This document shows, one piece after another, positions 20,488 to 31,046 of a DNA stretch of 64,000 nt (within the stretch, counting starts at the first letter, position 1; each line of letters starts with the position of its first letter). This DNA comes from Pseudomonadota bacterium (GTDB taxonomy: Bacteria > Pseudomonadota > Gammaproteobacteria > Burkholderiales > Nitrosomonadaceae): positions 32,230-96,229 of the forward strand of contig JAFEGA010000029.1 of the NCBI GenBank assembly GCA_018240285.1. The letters run 5' to 3'. A program made the translations under genes and the position numbers. The notes beneath the pieces are model-generated. The model was not told the DNA's origin. It saw only the letters and a list, made by a program, of their open reading frames with translations, and did no database searches.

Positions 20488-23400
20488 TCAGAAGGCCAAA
20501 TTATCGGCTGCCAGACCGGTGCCGTCGTTATGCGTCACGATACTGAGCACCTGCAGATCGGCCGCAGTGATGGTGTCGTCACCGCCCGATCCGGCGGTAT
20601 ACAGTACCAGCGCGGTCTGAGTCGTTGAGAAATTCATGATGAACAGGTGTTCTTCACCCGTGGCGATGCCGGAAAAATCGATTTCTTCTCCCAGCTCGGT
20701 TACAAGATTCGCCAACCCGGGCGTCGTGAAAGCGGATAGCGCAATCTCGATTTCGCTGTCGGACAACACGGTTGCTTCCTGATTGGCGCCACCAACAATG
20801 GCCTGATTTCCCAGATCGATGCCGTCACTGGCCGAGTAATCTAAAGTGCCGTCGATATCATCGTCGAGCGTTGTTTTTAATGCACCGCTGATTTGAATCA
20901 AGTCGTCGGTGGCATCGTTGGCGTTGGCATCGAATTGCGTGATGGTGTCCGCTCCGCTGCTCCCGCCTGCTGCGGCGCCATCCGAGGTTGCGCTATAGAT
21001 GATGGTTTGGCGGGTATTGTCGTTGGCACTGCTGCCCAGAGTGATCGTATCCGCACCGGCATTGCCCGTGATGCTGTCACTGCCCGCGCCGCTGGTGATG
21101 CTGTCATTGCCCGCGCCGCCGATGAGCGTATCGCTGCCGGTACCGCCGGAAAGGGCGTCACCACCGGCACCGCCGGTGATGCTGTCGTTACCGGTGCCGC
21201 CGGTGATCGTGAAGGTGCCGTCGGTTTCCGCGCTGCCAATGAATGTCAGCACACCGGAGTTGGCGGCATTCGATAGCGTTAATGTGGCGCTCGCGGCGAC
21301 TAAGGTATCTTTGGTGGTAATGGAAACATCGGTATTGGTATTGCTCAGTGTGATGGTTTCGATATTTTTGACGGCATCAAAGTCATTCTCGGCAGTCAAT
21401 GCGGTATTGCCTGTCAGTGCGATAGTATCGGAGCCCGATCCACCGTCAACAGTATCCGCGCTGGTTAAACCGCTGAAGGCGGCAAACGAAAAAATATCGT
21501 TGCCGGATCCGCAGGTCAATGTATCGTGTCCCAAGCCCGCGGTGATGTTGTTGCTTCCAGATCCGCCGTCTATCGTGTCATTGCCCGAGCCGCCTTTGAT
21601 GGTATCGGCTGCGCCCCCGCCGGTGATATTGAACGTGCCATCCGTTTCCGCGCTGCCGTCAAACGTCAATGCACCGGTCGTCAGCGTCGTTGCTAGCAGT
21701 GTCAGCGTGGCACCGGCGGCAACCAGCGCATCCTTGGAAGTGATTGAAACTGACGTGGTGGTATTGGCAACGGTGATTACTTCGATATTACTGACATTAT
21801 CAAAGTTAGTTGCAGCGACCGCCGTGGTGCCGGTCAAGGCGACGGTATCGACGCCGCTGCCGCCGTCCACGGTGTCCGCAGTGGTGAGGCCGGTACCGGC
21901 GGCAAACGTGATGGTATCGTCACCGCCGCCACCGGCAATGCTATCCGTGCCGGTGCCACACGTGATGCTATCGGCGTCACTGCCGCCCGTAATGGTGTCA
22001 TTGCAAGCGCCGCTGCTGGTGATATTGAATGCGCCATCGGATTCCGCCGCGCCGTTAAAAGTGAAGCCACCGGTAGTCGAGGTGGATAACGTTAATGTAG
22101 CGCCCGCGGCGACCAAAGTATCCTTAGCCGTGATCGTGACAACCGTGGTGGTGTTGGCGAGTGTAATGGTTTCGATGTTGCTGACGTGATCGAAGTCGGT
22201 TGACGCCGTGAAAGCGGTATTGCCGGTCAACGCGACCGTGTCCGTTCCGCTGCCGCCGTCTATCGTATCGCCGCTGGTTAAACCGGAAACCGCAGCCAGT
22301 GTGAAAGTATCATTGCCCGATTCTCCAGCCAGATTGTCATTGCCCAAACCGGCGATGATGCTATCGTTTCCGTTGCCGCCGGTAAGGGTGTCGTTTCCCG
22401 AACCGCCGGTAATCGTGTCGTTACCGGTGCCGCCCGTGATATTGAACGTGCCGTTGGTTTCCGCTGCGCCGTTAAATGTCAGTACACCGGCATTGGCGGC
22501 ATTCGATAACGTCAAGGTTGCGCCTGCCGCGACCAGGTTATTCACCGTGGTAATGGTGACTGCGGTATTTACCATGTCAGGCAGCGTAATGGCTTCGATA
22601 TTACTGACATTATTGAACTGAGCGGCAGTAACCGCCGTGGTGCCGGTCAGTGTGACCGTGTCGGTTCCTGTGCCGCCGTTTACTGTGTCGGTCGTCAAAC
22701 CGGTGCCGGCAACAAAAGTGAACGTATCGTCACCGGCGCCGCCGGTAATGTTGTCGACGCCCGTACCACCGGTAATTTTGAAGCTGCCGTTGGTTTCCGC
22801 GCTGCCGTTAAAGGTCAAGATGCCGGAATTGGCGGCATTCGATAGTGTTAAGGCTGCGCCCGCCGCCACTAAGGTATCTTGCGTGGTGATGGCGACAGCC
22901 GTGCTGGTGTTGGCCAATGTGATGGTTTCGATGTTTTTAACGCTGTTGAAATTGGTGGCCGCCACCACCGTATTGCCGGTTAGCGCCACCGTGTCCGTTC
23001 CGGCGCCGCCATCCACTGTATCCGCGCTGGTGAGACCGGTGCCTGCGGCAAATGTAAATGTATCGTCGCCCGCGCCGGTCGTGAGGCTGCTGGTTCCCGT
23101 ACCTGCGGTGATGTTGAAGTTGCCGGTTGTGCCCGCGATTGCGCCGGTTAACGTCGAGCCGGTAAATCCCGTAACCGTTACGGTATCGCCATCGGCAACA
23201 CCCGTGACCGCGAGATTGGACGCGCCTGCCGCGATAGCAATGCCGTCGTCAACCGTATTGTCGGCTACGGCAACACTAATCGTGCCGCTGGTTGGATTTG
23301 AAACCGTCAGATTGCCGGTTAAATTCGTAATATTGACAGTGCCTGCCGCGCCGCCGCCCGAAGTAATCGTCAGTGCAGTATTGTTGGGCAGGGCAGCGGC

Positions 23401-25965
23401 ATCGATGCTCACGGTATCGGATGCCGCACCGGCGGCTACATTCACGGATGCGGCGGCTGATCCCGTGGCGATGCTGATGCCGTTATCGCCTGCATTGGCT
23501 GTCGTTACCGTCAGCGTTCCGCTCAAATTCGCCGCAGCAATATCGCCGACCAAGTTATTCACCACCAATGCCGAGGCGCTGGCCGCTGCCAACGTCAACG
23601 CGGTATTTTGCGCCAGTGCCGCAGCATTGACGGTCACGGTATCGCTGGCATTATTTGCAATCAGGTTCAGCGCGGCGGAACCGGTGGTGACGGTGCGCGC
23701 GTTGGTGGTGTCGTCGCCCAATTCATAAGTTTCGATATTGGCCAAGATCGTTACCGCACCATCGCTGGCAATGGTGACTTTTTCACTGCCTGGAGCCGTG
23801 ATGGTGCCGGTGAAGCTTTGATTTTGTGACGCGGTGAGTGTGACCGCTGCGCCCGAGGCTAAAGTCAGCGCTTCGACATTGGTGATCGTGGCGCTAGTGA
23901 TATTGGCGCCTGTTGCCAAGCTGAGGATGTCGTCCACTGTAGCGTCGCCGGAAATCGTACCGGTATAGATCAATGCACCAAGGTTAAACGTAATGGCATC
24001 GGATGCCGAATTCGCCGTAACACTGGTAGCGGCGCTGGTAACGGTTATTGCGCGCGTATCGGTGGAATCGTCCGCGATCACATAATTTTCTACATTTGCC
24101 AGCGTCGTAATAGCGCCATCTCCCGCGATGGTGATTTTTTCACCGTTAGCACCCGTACCCGGTGCTGTGATAGTGCCAGTGAAGAGTTGATTTTGCGAAG
24201 CGGACATCGTGACATCATGCGTTCCCGTTACACCCGTCGCATCAAAGGATAGATTGGGGAAGTTAAGCACAATGGCGGCGGCGATACTGGAGCCATCCTG
24301 CACGCTCAGCGTATTGTCACCGGCGCTGCCATCCAATATGACTGCCGTCATTACCAGCGGTGTCCACGCCGCTGCTGTCGAAATGGACAGCACGTCATTG
24401 GCTGTCGTGCCGGAAAATGGCGTGGCATTGGTCGGCAAGTAGGAAAAAACAGTCGCCGGAGATGAAGAACCGCCACCGCCGCCGCCGCTCGTTGGGGGTG
24501 GTGGAAGCGGATCTGATAATCCATCGCCGTCCACATCGCCAACGGCAGGACCGGCGGCTGCGATTGCAGTGGTTAAAGCCGATCCCGTTGTGCTGGTTAC
24601 GGTATCCCGCACGTTACCCGCCGCCGCACCGGATTCCATTGCCGTTTCGATATTGTTAGCAACAATTTGCACGGCTGCGATATTGGCGAGTACGGTTGAT
24701 TTATCCGTGCTGCTTGTGGCTGCATCGACGATAGCCTGGTTTAAATTGGCGATCGCTTGCGATGCGTCGGCCAATAACGCGCCGATTTTGAGCAATACGG
24801 TATGATCGGTGCTGGCGCTCAATGCGGCATCCTGAATGAGCCGGGAAATAACGCTGTTGTCTGCCAAATCCACAGCGCTTGTTTGACTGGCAAGCGAAGC
24901 GGCCAAGGTTTCGTATGCGAGATCAATAGCGGCGGCCTCACCCGCTACAACACCCGCGCCATTCAATAAAGCCGCTATTTGCTTGACGAGCAATCCGATT
25001 TGTGTTGCTGCGACATGCGCCGCTAAAGCGCTGCCGGTTGCGGTTGTGTTGGTGTCTGTGCGGATGGTTTCTTGAATCGGGTCGAAGTGAAGCAGATCGA
25101 TATCCTTATCCAGACCCAAGGATGACAATATATGTGCGTTTGCTTCAGCGGTACCGCCATCGTTTTGCGCTATTTTATCGATCAACGTTGTCAGCGGATT
25201 GATCACAGTTGAACCGGGCGGTGCTGTCATCGAACCCGCAAAAGGTTTGCCGGTGGCGATATCGATTCCCCCGGATGCGATTAAATGACCAAATCCGGCT
25301 GTACCCGGCAGTAAGAAATTGCCTGTGGCGTCCGTTATCGCGCTGGATTCTCCGGGATTGAGCACGCCATCGGCGTTCAAATCGGCCAATACCAACGCGC
25401 CTTTTACATACCCATCGATGACTTTTCCGCCGATGCCTGTGGTCAACAGCGCTTTAGCTGATGAAACACTGGCGCCGTCTTGATTGACTTGGGCGATTAC
25501 TTGCTGCAAAACTGCCAAACTGGTGGCTTGCCCGCCTCGCTCGATGGAGTAAAAAGAAGCGACTTCAACCTTATTATTGAATTGCGCTGCTGCCGCACCC
25601 CACTGGCTATCGGCTTTGCCCACCGATGCCAGCGCCGTTGCCGCCCAGTGTATGACCGCTCCGCGGCTTTCGCCCGCATTTAGCATGTCTTCTATTGCAG
25701 CAATGGCCCATGCCTTATTTTCTGCACTGACCAGGGAGTTAACGGTATTTTCTACGAATTGGCTGGCAAACTCATGATTAGAGAGTGTGTCTGAATAGAG
25801 CGACTGTTTAAATATTTCAGTCTGCGCAAGCACGCTGGCCAGATCCTCAACGGAACCGGCGGTGTTATCAATAAAAGCGATAAATTCGCTTAAATAACGT
25901 GCCCCCGGCGCTGCTCTGAACATCGCGACAACTGTCTGTATTACTTCCAGTTGTTTGCCATTCAT
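20488..25965 (-). CDS. Giant RTX/S-layer-like secreted protein
   Basis: A 1825-residue acidic, Thr/Ala/Gly-rich protein. Residues 1-190 are a helical domain resembling the DUF4214-like N-termini of RTX surface proteins. Residues about 195-240 hold an EF-hand-like DLNADGVLNPGE. DVDGDGLSDP, PPPP and a poly-Gly linker near residue 490 separate this from a beta-repeat half. That half has two copies of an FTGTITAPG/ANVENY unit, then five copies of a unit of about 110-140 residues (AGTGLTSADTVDGGSGTDT through GGTGNDTITGG) rich in the calcium-binding nonapeptide GGxGxDxUx. The C-terminus ends hydrophobically (DNLAF), as in type I secretion substrates; there is no signal peptide. GAGGGG precedes the start. 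Surface layer or adhesin is the likely role. No type I exporter lies in the window. Confidence 0.85.
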   Translation of the reverse strand: MNGKQLEVIQTVVAMFRAAPGARYLSEFIAFIDNTAGSVEDLASVLAQTEIFKQSLYSDTLSNHEFASQFVENTVNSLVSAENKAWAIAAIEDMLNAGESRGAVIHWAATALASVGKADSQWGAAAAQFNNKVEVASFYSIERGGQATSLAVLQQVIAQVNQDGASVSSAKALLTTGIGGKVIDGYVKGALVLADLNADGVLNPGESSAITDATGNFLLPGTAGFGHLIASGGIDIATGKPFAGSMTAPPGSTVINPLTTLIDKIAQNDGGTAEANAHILSSLGLDKDIDLLHFDPIQETIRTDTNTTATGSALAAHVAATQIGLLVKQIAALLNGAGVVAGEAAAIDLAYETLAASLASQTSAVDLADNSVISRLIQDAALSASTDHTVLLKIGALLADASQAIANLNQAIVDAATSSTDKSTVLANIAAVQIVANNIETAMESGAAAGNVRDTVTSTTGSALTTAIAAAGPAVGDVDGDGLSDPLPPPPTSGGGGGGSSSPATVFSYLPTNATPFSGTTANDVLSISTAAAWTPLVMTAVILDGSAGDNTLSVQDGSSIAAAIVLNFPNLSFDATGVTGTHDVTMSASQNQLFTGTITAPGTGANGEKITIAGDGAITTLANVENYVIADDSTDTRAITVTSAATSVTANSASDAITFNLGALIYTGTISGDATVDDILSLATGANITSATITNVEALTLASGAAVTLTASQNQSFTGTITAPGSEKVTIASDGAVTILANIETYELGDDTTNARTVTTGSAALNLIANNASDTVTVNAAALAQNTALTLAAASASALVVNNLVGDIAAANLSGTLTVTTANAGDNGISIATGSAAASVNVAAGAASDTVSIDAAALPNNTALTITSGGGAAGTVNITNLTGNLTVSNPTSGTISVAVADNTVDDGIAIAAGASNLAVTGVADGDTVTVTGFTGSTLTGAIAGTTGNFNITAGTGTSSLTTGAGDDTFTFAAGTGLTSADTVDGGAGTDTVALTGNTVVAATNFNSVKNIETITLANTSTAVAITTQDTLVAAGAALTLSNAANSGILTFNGSAETNGSFKITGGTGVDNITGGAGDDTFTFVAGTGLTTDTVNGGTGTDTVTLTGTTAVTAAQFNNVSNIEAITLPDMVNTAVTITTVNNLVAAGATLTLSNAANAGVLTFNGAAETNGTFNITGGTGNDTITGGSGNDTLTGGNGNDSIIAGLGNDNLAGESGNDTFTLAAVSGLTSGDTIDGGSGTDTVALTGNTAFTASTDFDHVSNIETITLANTTTVVTITAKDTLVAAGATLTLSTSTTGGFTFNGAAESDGAFNITSSGACNDTITGGSDADSITCGTGTDSIAGGGGDDTITFAAGTGLTTADTVDGGSGVDTVALTGTTAVAATNFDNVSNIEVITVANTTTSVSITSKDALVAAGATLTLLATTLTTGALTFDGSAETDGTFNITGGGAADTIKGGSGNDTIDGGSGSNNITAGLGHDTLTCGSGNDIFSFAAFSGLTSADTVDGGSGSDTIALTGNTALTAENDFDAVKNIETITLSNTNTDVSITTKDTLVAASATLTLSNAANSGVLTFIGSAETDGTFTITGGTGNDSITGGAGGDALSGGTGSDTLIGGAGNDSITSGAGSDSITGNAGADTITLGSSANDNTRQTIIYSATSDGAAAGGSSGADTITQFDANANDATDDLIQISGALKTTLDDDIDGTLDYSASDGIDLGNQAIVGGANQEATVLSDSEIEIALSAFTTPGLANLVTELGEEIDFSGIATGEEHLFIMNFSTTQTALVLYTAGSGGDDTITAADLQVLSIVTHNDGTGLAADNLAF
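21010..23070 (-). repeat. Five tandem RTX repeat units inside the giant protein gene
   Basis: Five successive copies of about 330-430 bases encode ADTVDGGSGTDTVALTG ... NIETITLANT ... LVAAGATLTLSNAA ... GGTGNDTI. Copies differ mainly in how many GGxGxD nonapeptides they carry at their ends. The repeats also create long open frames on the opposite strand that are not genes. Confidence 0.8.
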
Positions 25966-26053
25966 CAGTACCCCTCTAATTTATTCAGATCGCATGCGCA
26001 GCGACCGCGCTTTTAAACTGATTCTACTGAATAAATGGATAACAAATTGTTAC

Positions 26054-26079
26054 ATATAGGGAAAGTTATTGCCCTATAT
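26054..26079 (-). terminator. Hairpin after ybaB
   Basis: ATATAGGG and CCCTATAT form an 8-base stem with a 10-base loop 16 bases after the ybaB stop and ahead of the RTX gene. It may separate the dnaX-ybaB transcript from the RTX gene. The stem is AT-rich and the T run after it is poor. Confidence 0.45.
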
Positions 26080-26094
26080 AGTAAGAAAATTACC

Positions 26095-26421
26095 TTAGAA
26101 GGGTAATTTTATTCCCGGCGGTAATCCCATTCCACTGGTCAATGCCGACATTTTTTCCTGCGTGGTCGTTTCGACTTTGCGCACGGCATCGTTGAAAGCC
26201 GCGGCGACCAGATCTTCGAGCATTTCTTTGTCGTCACCGATCAGGCTGCTATCGATGTTGACGCGTTTGACGTCATGGCGGCACGTCATGATCACCTTCA
26301 CCATACCGGCACCGGATTGGCCTTCGACTTCGATACTGGCCAGATTTTCCTGCATTTTGCGCATGTTTTCCTGCATCATCTGCGCTTGCTTCATCATGTT
26401 TCCCAGATTGCCTCTCATCAT
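26095..26421 (-). CDS. ybaB: Nucleoid-associated protein YbaB/EbfC
   Basis: A small dimeric DNA-binding protein that coats and bends DNA. The 108-residue chain shows the family pattern: a Met/Gln-rich N-terminal helix ([19 protein letters not shown]), a central strand region ([19 protein letters not shown]) and a C-terminal helix with a Gly/Pro-rich tail ([10 protein letters not shown]). AAAGGAG precedes the start. It follows dnaX at 11 bases, the standard dnaX-ybaB operon. The usual third gene, recR, is not here; the RTX gene follows instead. Confidence 0.95.
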   Translation of the reverse strand: MMRGNLGNMMKQAQMMQENMRKMQENLASIEVEGQSGAGMVKVIMTCRHDVKRVNIDSSLIGDDKEMLEDLVAAAFNDAVRKVETTTQEKMSALTSGMGLPPGIKLPF

Positions 26422-26432
26422 TGTTTTCTCCT

Positions 26433-28025
26433 TTATTTTTCTATGGGTTTAATGGTCGATGTAAGTAACTTTGCGTCGAACTGCTCAATCAGTTCTTGCA
26501 CCACCGGATCCGTTTCAATCGCTGCAATGGCTTGTACCTGTTTTTCTTCTTCTTCGCGTTGCTGCAACGCCACCGGGGTGAGTCCGGTGATGCTGCCGAT
26601 GGAAAAATTCAGTGTGACAGGTTTGCCGAAATAGGTATCCAGCGCCGCCTGAATTTTATCCTGATATTTCTTTTCTAGCAGGTGCTTATGCACATCCGGC
26701 ACGCATAATTCGATTTTTTCTCCGGATATGACCTTGGCCTCGCTGTGTTGCGCCAGCATTTTCGCCATGCCGGTCAGTTTCAATTGTTGACTCAGTTGCG
26801 GCCAATCAAGGGCGGGTGAGGGCGTCGCGGCAGGAGCGCTGGACTGCGCTACCGCTGTTTGCGGTTGAGTTTCCACTTTAGTGGATGACGTGCCACTGGC
26901 TGATGTTACTTGCGGCGGTTGCCGGTTTGCCGCCAGATCGTCCGGCATAAACGTCAGCATGCGCAACAAAGTCATGGTGAAACCGGCGTATTCATCAGGC
27001 GCCAGGCTCAGATCGCTGCGTCCGTGCAATGCGATTTGATAAAACAGTTGCACGTCATCGGATGGTAAGGTCTGCGCCAGCGCGAAAATACGCGCGTATT
27101 CCGGCGTATCCTCGCTGATCGCTTGCGGTACCGTTTGTGCCAGCGCGATGCGATGCAGCAAAGCAGCCAGTTCCTGTAATGCGGCATCGAACGAAAGACA
27201 CTGCGCCTCCATTTCATCCGCCAACACCATGAGCTGCTCGCCATTTTTCTGCGCCAGCGCTTCGAGCAGATCGAATAAATAACTCTGATCGATGATGCCG
27301 AGCATGCCGCGCACGCCGGTTTCCTCGATGTTACCTTCGCCGAAGGCGATAGCCTGATCCAGCAGGCTGAGTGCATCGCGCATGCTGCCTTGCGCGGCGC
27401 GAGCGATTAACTGCAGCGATACCGCATCGCTCGGAATATTTTCCTGCGCCAGGATGTTTTTCAGGTGTCCGGCGATTTGCGATTGCGGAATTTGTTTCAG
27501 ATTGAATTGCAGACAGCGCGACAGAATCGTGACCGGAATTTTCTGCGGATCGGTGGTCGCCAATACGAATTTGACATGCGCCGGAGGTTCTTCCAGCGTT
27601 TTCAGCATGGCATTGAACGCCGATTTGGATAGCATATGCACTTCGTCGATGATGTAAATTTTGTAGCGGGCGCTGGTGGGGGCATACAGCGCATTTTCCA
27701 GCAGCTCGCGCATGTTGTCGACTTGCGTGTTGGATGCCGCATCCAGTTCGATCAGATCGATGAAGCTGCCGCTGTCGATTTGCACGCATACGGCACAAGC
27801 GCCGCAGGGCGTGGCGGTCACACCGGTTTCGCAGTTGAGGGACTTGGCCAGGATGCGGGCGATGGTGGTTTTGCCGACGCCGCGCGTGCCGGTAAATAAA
27901 TATGCATGATGCAGGCGGTTTTGTTCAAGCGCATTGGTCAGCGCTCTGACCACATGCTCTTGTCCGGTTAATTCCGAAAAATTTTTCGGGCGCCACTTAC
28001 GCGCAAGGACTTGTGTTTGAGACAC
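26433..28025 (-). CDS. dnaX: DNA polymerase III subunits gamma/tau
   Basis: Clamp-loader ATPase of the replicase. Residues 1-220 are the AAA+ core: Walker [19 protein letters not shown], zinc-binding cysteines in the segment [16 protein letters not shown], Walker [10 protein letters not shown], and sensor 1 [21 protein letters not shown]. Domain III follows to about 370, then a Ser/Ala/Gln-rich linker (around 375-410) and a short tau-type C-terminal domain ending near 530. The start is GTG. I saw no obvious slippery heptamer for making gamma by frameshift. The 4.5S RNA gene lies just upstream on the same strand. Confidence 0.95.
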   Translation of the reverse strand: MSQTQVLARKWRPKNFSELTGQEHVVRALTNALEQNRLHHAYLFTGTRGVGKTTIARILAKSLNCETGVTATPCGACAVCVQIDSGSFIDLIELDAASNTQVDNMRELLENALYAPTSARYKIYIIDEVHMLSKSAFNAMLKTLEEPPAHVKFVLATTDPQKIPVTILSRCLQFNLKQIPQSQIAGHLKNILAQENIPSDAVSLQLIARAAQGSMRDALSLLDQAIAFGEGNIEETGVRGMLGIIDQSYLFDLLEALAQKNGEQLMVLADEMEAQCLSFDAALQELAALLHRIALAQTVPQAISEDTPEYARIFALAQTLPSDDVQLFYQIALHGRSDLSLAPDEYAGFTMTLLRMLTFMPDDLAANRQPPQVTSASGTSSTKVETQPQTAVAQSSAPAATPSPALDWPQLSQQLKLTGMAKMLAQHSEAKVISGEKIELCVPDVHKHLLEKKYQDKIQAALDTYFGKPVTLNFSIGSITGLTPVALQQREEEEKQVQAIAAIETDPVVQELIEQFDAKLLTSTIKPIEK

Positions 28026-28102
28026 GTTTAGATTGGGAAAACGAATTAAATCCTGTTAAACCGGTAATCGTGCGGAAAGATAGATCCTGGTTCGTGTCGG
28101 GT

Positions 28103-28198
28103 GGCGAGCCCGACCCCCGGCACTCGCAATAAATAGTTGTGGCTGCTTCCTTCCGGACCTGACCAGGTTGGCTATCTTGCAATGCGGGGAGGCCCGCC
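28103..28198 (-). ncRNA. ffs: 4.5S signal recognition particle RNA
   Basis: On the minus strand the diagnostic SRP core CAGGTCCGGAAGGAAGCAGC is exact. Its flanks pair: GGCGGGCCTCCCCGC at the 5' end with GCCGGGGGTCGGGCTCGCC at the 3' end, giving the small hairpin form of about 96 bases without an Alu domain. The RNA binds Ffh to target membrane proteins. It sits directly upstream of dnaX, an arrangement common in proteobacteria. Confidence 0.95.
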
Positions 28199-28323
28199 AT
28201 AAAACTTAGCAAAAGTTGCGGCAGTATACCAGCAGATGGCCGATTACTCCAATTTCGATTGCCGGAAAATGCGTATCTGCCGGAAAATGAAATAAATTCA
28301 AACTCAAATTTGATCTGGCCGTT

Positions 28324-29478
28324 ATGTTATTTTTAACATGGGATTTGACTATGTACCATCACCGCGATTTGCTTGACGATTTGAATAAACCGTTACCGCT
28401 AAAAGATAAAATGGTCAGCGCGCACCGCTCGGTTCAGAGTAAGTTTCCATTTATTTCGCGTATTGCAATTGCGCTTTACGATCCCGATACGAGAATATTA
28501 AAAACATACATGGACAGCAGCGGGAGCGATAAGCCCTTGGCGCATTATCAAACATCGCTGGATAACGCGCCATCGCTAAAGGAAATTCTTAGCAAAGGTT
28601 TGCCGCGGGTGGTCAACAATCTGGTTACTTTTGAGAACGGTACGCACGAGCATACCCAACGAATCGGCCGCTCCGGTTATGCTGCGAGCTACACGATGCC
28701 GATTTTTCACGGCGGTGAGTTTGTCGGTTTTCTGTTTTTTAATTCGCATCAGTCCGATGTATTCACCGAGAATATATTGAGCGTCCTCGATATTTATGGA
28801 CACCTTATCGCGCTGATGATCGTCAATGAACTGGCTATGTTGAAAGTCATGAATGCGGCGCTGAAAACGACCAGCGGCATTACCCATTTCCGCGATCCCG
28901 AAACGGGTAGCCATCTAGACCGGATGTCCCGTTACAGCCGGATCATCGCGGAGTCGCTTACGGATCAATATGATTTGGACGATGCCTATATCGAGCATAT
29001 CTTCATGTTTTCACCGCTGCACGATATCGGCAAGATCGCCATACCCGACAATATCTTACTGAAACCGGGGCCATTGAACGAGGAAGAGCGGTCGATCATG
29101 AATACGCACGCGCGCAAGGGCAGGGAAATGATCGACGATATCGTCATGAATTTCGGTTTCAACAGCATCAATCACATCGACGTGCTAAAGAATATTGCTG
29201 AATTCCATCATGAGGCGGTGAATGGCAGCGGTTATCCCGCAGGCAAACGTTATGATGAAATTCCGCTGGAAGCGCGTATCGTCGCGGTGGCGGATGTTTT
29301 TGACGCACTGACTTCGCATCGCCCGTACAAGGAAGCCTGGAGCAACGAAAAAGCATTTGCCATGTTAAAACAATTGGCCGGTGAGAAGCTCGATATCGAT
29401 TGTGTCAACGCGTTAATCCAGAATCGTCAGAAAGTGGAAGAAATTCAGCAGCAATTCAAGGAAAATAGCTACGGCTAG
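28324..29478 (+). CDS. GAF-HD-GYP protein, probable c-di-GMP phosphodiesterase
   Basis: A 384-residue cytoplasmic signalling protein. Residues about 30-170 resemble a GAF sensor domain. Residues about 180-370 are an HD-GYP domain with HFRDPETGSHLDRM, the metal-binding HDIGKIAIPD, HHEAVNGSGYP (the GYP motif) and VADVFDALTSHRPYK. HD-GYP enzymes hydrolyse cyclic-di-GMP, lowering biofilm signals. The first ATG is 28324; an in-frame ATG at 28351 (MYHHRDLLDDL) is equally likely. No receiver domain or membrane segment is present. It stands alone. Confidence 0.9.
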   Translation: MLFLTWDLTMYHHRDLLDDLNKPLPLKDKMVSAHRSVQSKFPFISRIAIALYDPDTRILKTYMDSSGSDKPLAHYQTSLDNAPSLKEILSKGLPRVVNNLVTFENGTHEHTQRIGRSGYAASYTMPIFHGGEFVGFLFFNSHQSDVFTENILSVLDIYGHLIALMIVNELAMLKVMNAALKTTSGITHFRDPETGSHLDRMSRYSRIIAESLTDQYDLDDAYIEHIFMFSPLHDIGKIAIPDNILLKPGPLNEEERSIMNTHARKGREMIDDIVMNFGFNSINHIDVLKNIAEFHHEAVNGSGYPAGKRYDEIPLEARIVAVADVFDALTSHRPYKEAWSNEKAFAMLKQLAGEKLDIDCVNALIQNRQKVEEIQQQFKENSYG

Positions 29479-29612
29479 CAATCCTTGGCCGCAACACACG
29501 GATCACTCAAATCTTCCGCAAAAATTCATCCGCAGCCAAGCGCAGCAGTTTTTCAGAATTTCCTCAAATCCGATAAAATTGACGCTTTTAATTAAAGCTC
29601 GTCAATAATGCG

Positions 29613-31046
29613 ATGACTGCCGGTCATTCTGCTCCTATCCTGATCAAACCGAGCGACGCCGGTGCGTGGATAACTTGTATCCGGCGCGTCTGGCTGGATA
29701 AATATCAACCGAGCACGACCGGACCAGATGCGTTTGCCCGGTTGCTTAGCGATGCCGGACTGGAACATGAAGCGGCCATGCTGGCCAGGCTGGAAAATCA
29801 GTATCCCGTCAGCAAAGCAGTTTCCTTTGAGCATACCCAAGACTTGATGCAGGAAGGTGCAGCGGTCATTTATCAAGGCCGTTTAGTGGATGAGCAGCAA
29901 GGCTTGGTGGGGTTTCCCGATTTTCTGATCCGGCACGAAAACGGTTACTATCAACCGGCGGATGCCAAGCTTTCGTTGAGTGAAAACAAGAAAGCAATTC
30001 AGATTCAGCTGGGAATCTACCGCCGCTTGTTAAAGAACGATTTACCGGCACTGGTTTTTCTCGGCGATGGCCGGATCGCGCAGCTGGGCGATGAAGTCGA
30101 GCCGCTGGTCGATGAATTTATTACCGGTATGCGCGCGTTACTGGATTTACCGCAACCGCCCGCAGTCCGCTATAGCCACAGCAAATGCCGTATTTGCCCG
30201 CATGTAGCGATTTGCCGCCCGGAATTTGAAGTTAAAGAAGACATTTCGTTGTTATATGGTGTGCACGGCCAAGCGGCGGATCATCTCGAAGAAGCCGGGA
30301 TTTCAACCATTTCCCAATTAGCTGCGCAATCGGCCGAATCCATTCCCGACGTGCCGCATCTCAAAGGCCATAAGCGCAAGCATCGCGCCATTCTGCAAGC
30401 GCGCTCGATTTTGAGCGGTGAAGTATTCCAACTGAACAAAGCCGTTTTGCCGCACGGTACTTGGGTTCATTTCGATATCGAGGATAATCCATTAACGCCG
30501 GATCGCGAGCGGCATGTGTATCTCTGGGGATTCCTGGCACCGCTATACGGCAGAGAAAATTTCGAATACGTCTGGACCGATGATGAAGCCAGCGATTACC
30601 AAGGCTGGCTGGGTTTCTTGCAGCAAGTCGGCCGCTATCGCGCGCAATATCCCGATTTGGTGTTGGCGCATTATTCCAATCACGAAAGAGCTACTATCGG
30701 CAAATATGCCGAACGCTACCGCATGACCAGCCACGCCACTGTGACCTGGCTGCTGGGTGATGACAGTCCGCTGTTCGATATGCAAAATCCGGTTCTGGAT
30801 TGCTTGGTTTTGCCGCTGCAAGGTTATGGTCTGAAGGATATCTGTAAGCATCCGGGGTTGGTGAATTTTCAATGGGAAAATGAAGAATCCGGGTCGCAAT
30901 GGTCGGTGGTGCAGTTCAACCGTTTTCGCGTAGAAACGAATCCAACTGAAAAACAAAAACTGAAAACCGCGATACTGGGTTATAACCGCGATGACGTGAT
31001 CGCTACGCGCAAACTGGAAATTTGGTTGCGGGAGCGTTTTTCCTGA
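29613..31046 (+). CDS. TM0106-family RecB-like nuclease
   Basis: A predicted nuclease of 477 residues with two parts. The N-terminal part (about 1-215) is a RecB/Cas4-like PD-(D/E)XK domain: YQPADAKLS carries the acidic and lysine residues, and a Cys cluster CRICPHVAICR near residue 191 may hold an iron-sulfur centre with an upstream Cys (ITCIRR). The C-terminal part (about 285-477) has an RNase H-like 3'-5' exonuclease layout with HFDIEDNPL and a final GYNRDDVIATRKL. Broken-DNA processing is the likely role but is unproven for the family. The gene is monocistronic. Confidence 0.8.
   Translation: MTAGHSAPILIKPSDAGAWITCIRRVWLDKYQPSTTGPDAFARLLSDAGLEHEAAMLARLENQYPVSKAVSFEHTQDLMQEGAAVIYQGRLVDEQQGLVGFPDFLIRHENGYYQPADAKLSLSENKKAIQIQLGIYRRLLKNDLPALVFLGDGRIAQLGDEVEPLVDEFITGMRALLDLPQPPAVRYSHSKCRICPHVAICRPEFEVKEDISLLYGVHGQAADHLEEAGISTISQLAAQSAESIPDVPHLKGHKRKHRAILQARSILSGEVFQLNKAVLPHGTWVHFDIEDNPLTPDRERHVYLWGFLAPLYGRENFEYVWTDDEASDYQGWLGFLQQVGRYRAQYPDLVLAHYSNHERATIGKYAERYRMTSHATVTWLLGDDSPLFDMQNPVLDCLVLPLQGYGLKDICKHPGLVNFQWENEESGSQWSVVQFNRFRVETNPTEKQKLKTAILGYNRDDVIATRKLEIWLRERFS

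Noticed and set aside
20999..22189. 396-codon plus-strand frame rich in Val/Pro/Ser
   Set aside because: Mirror of the RTX repeats; similar frames at 22208-22621 and 22637-23728 arise from the same codons.
21010..23070. Possible CRISPR-like array from regular repeats
   Set aside because: Repeats are over 300 bases, coding and diverged, with no short identical repeat and spacer pattern.
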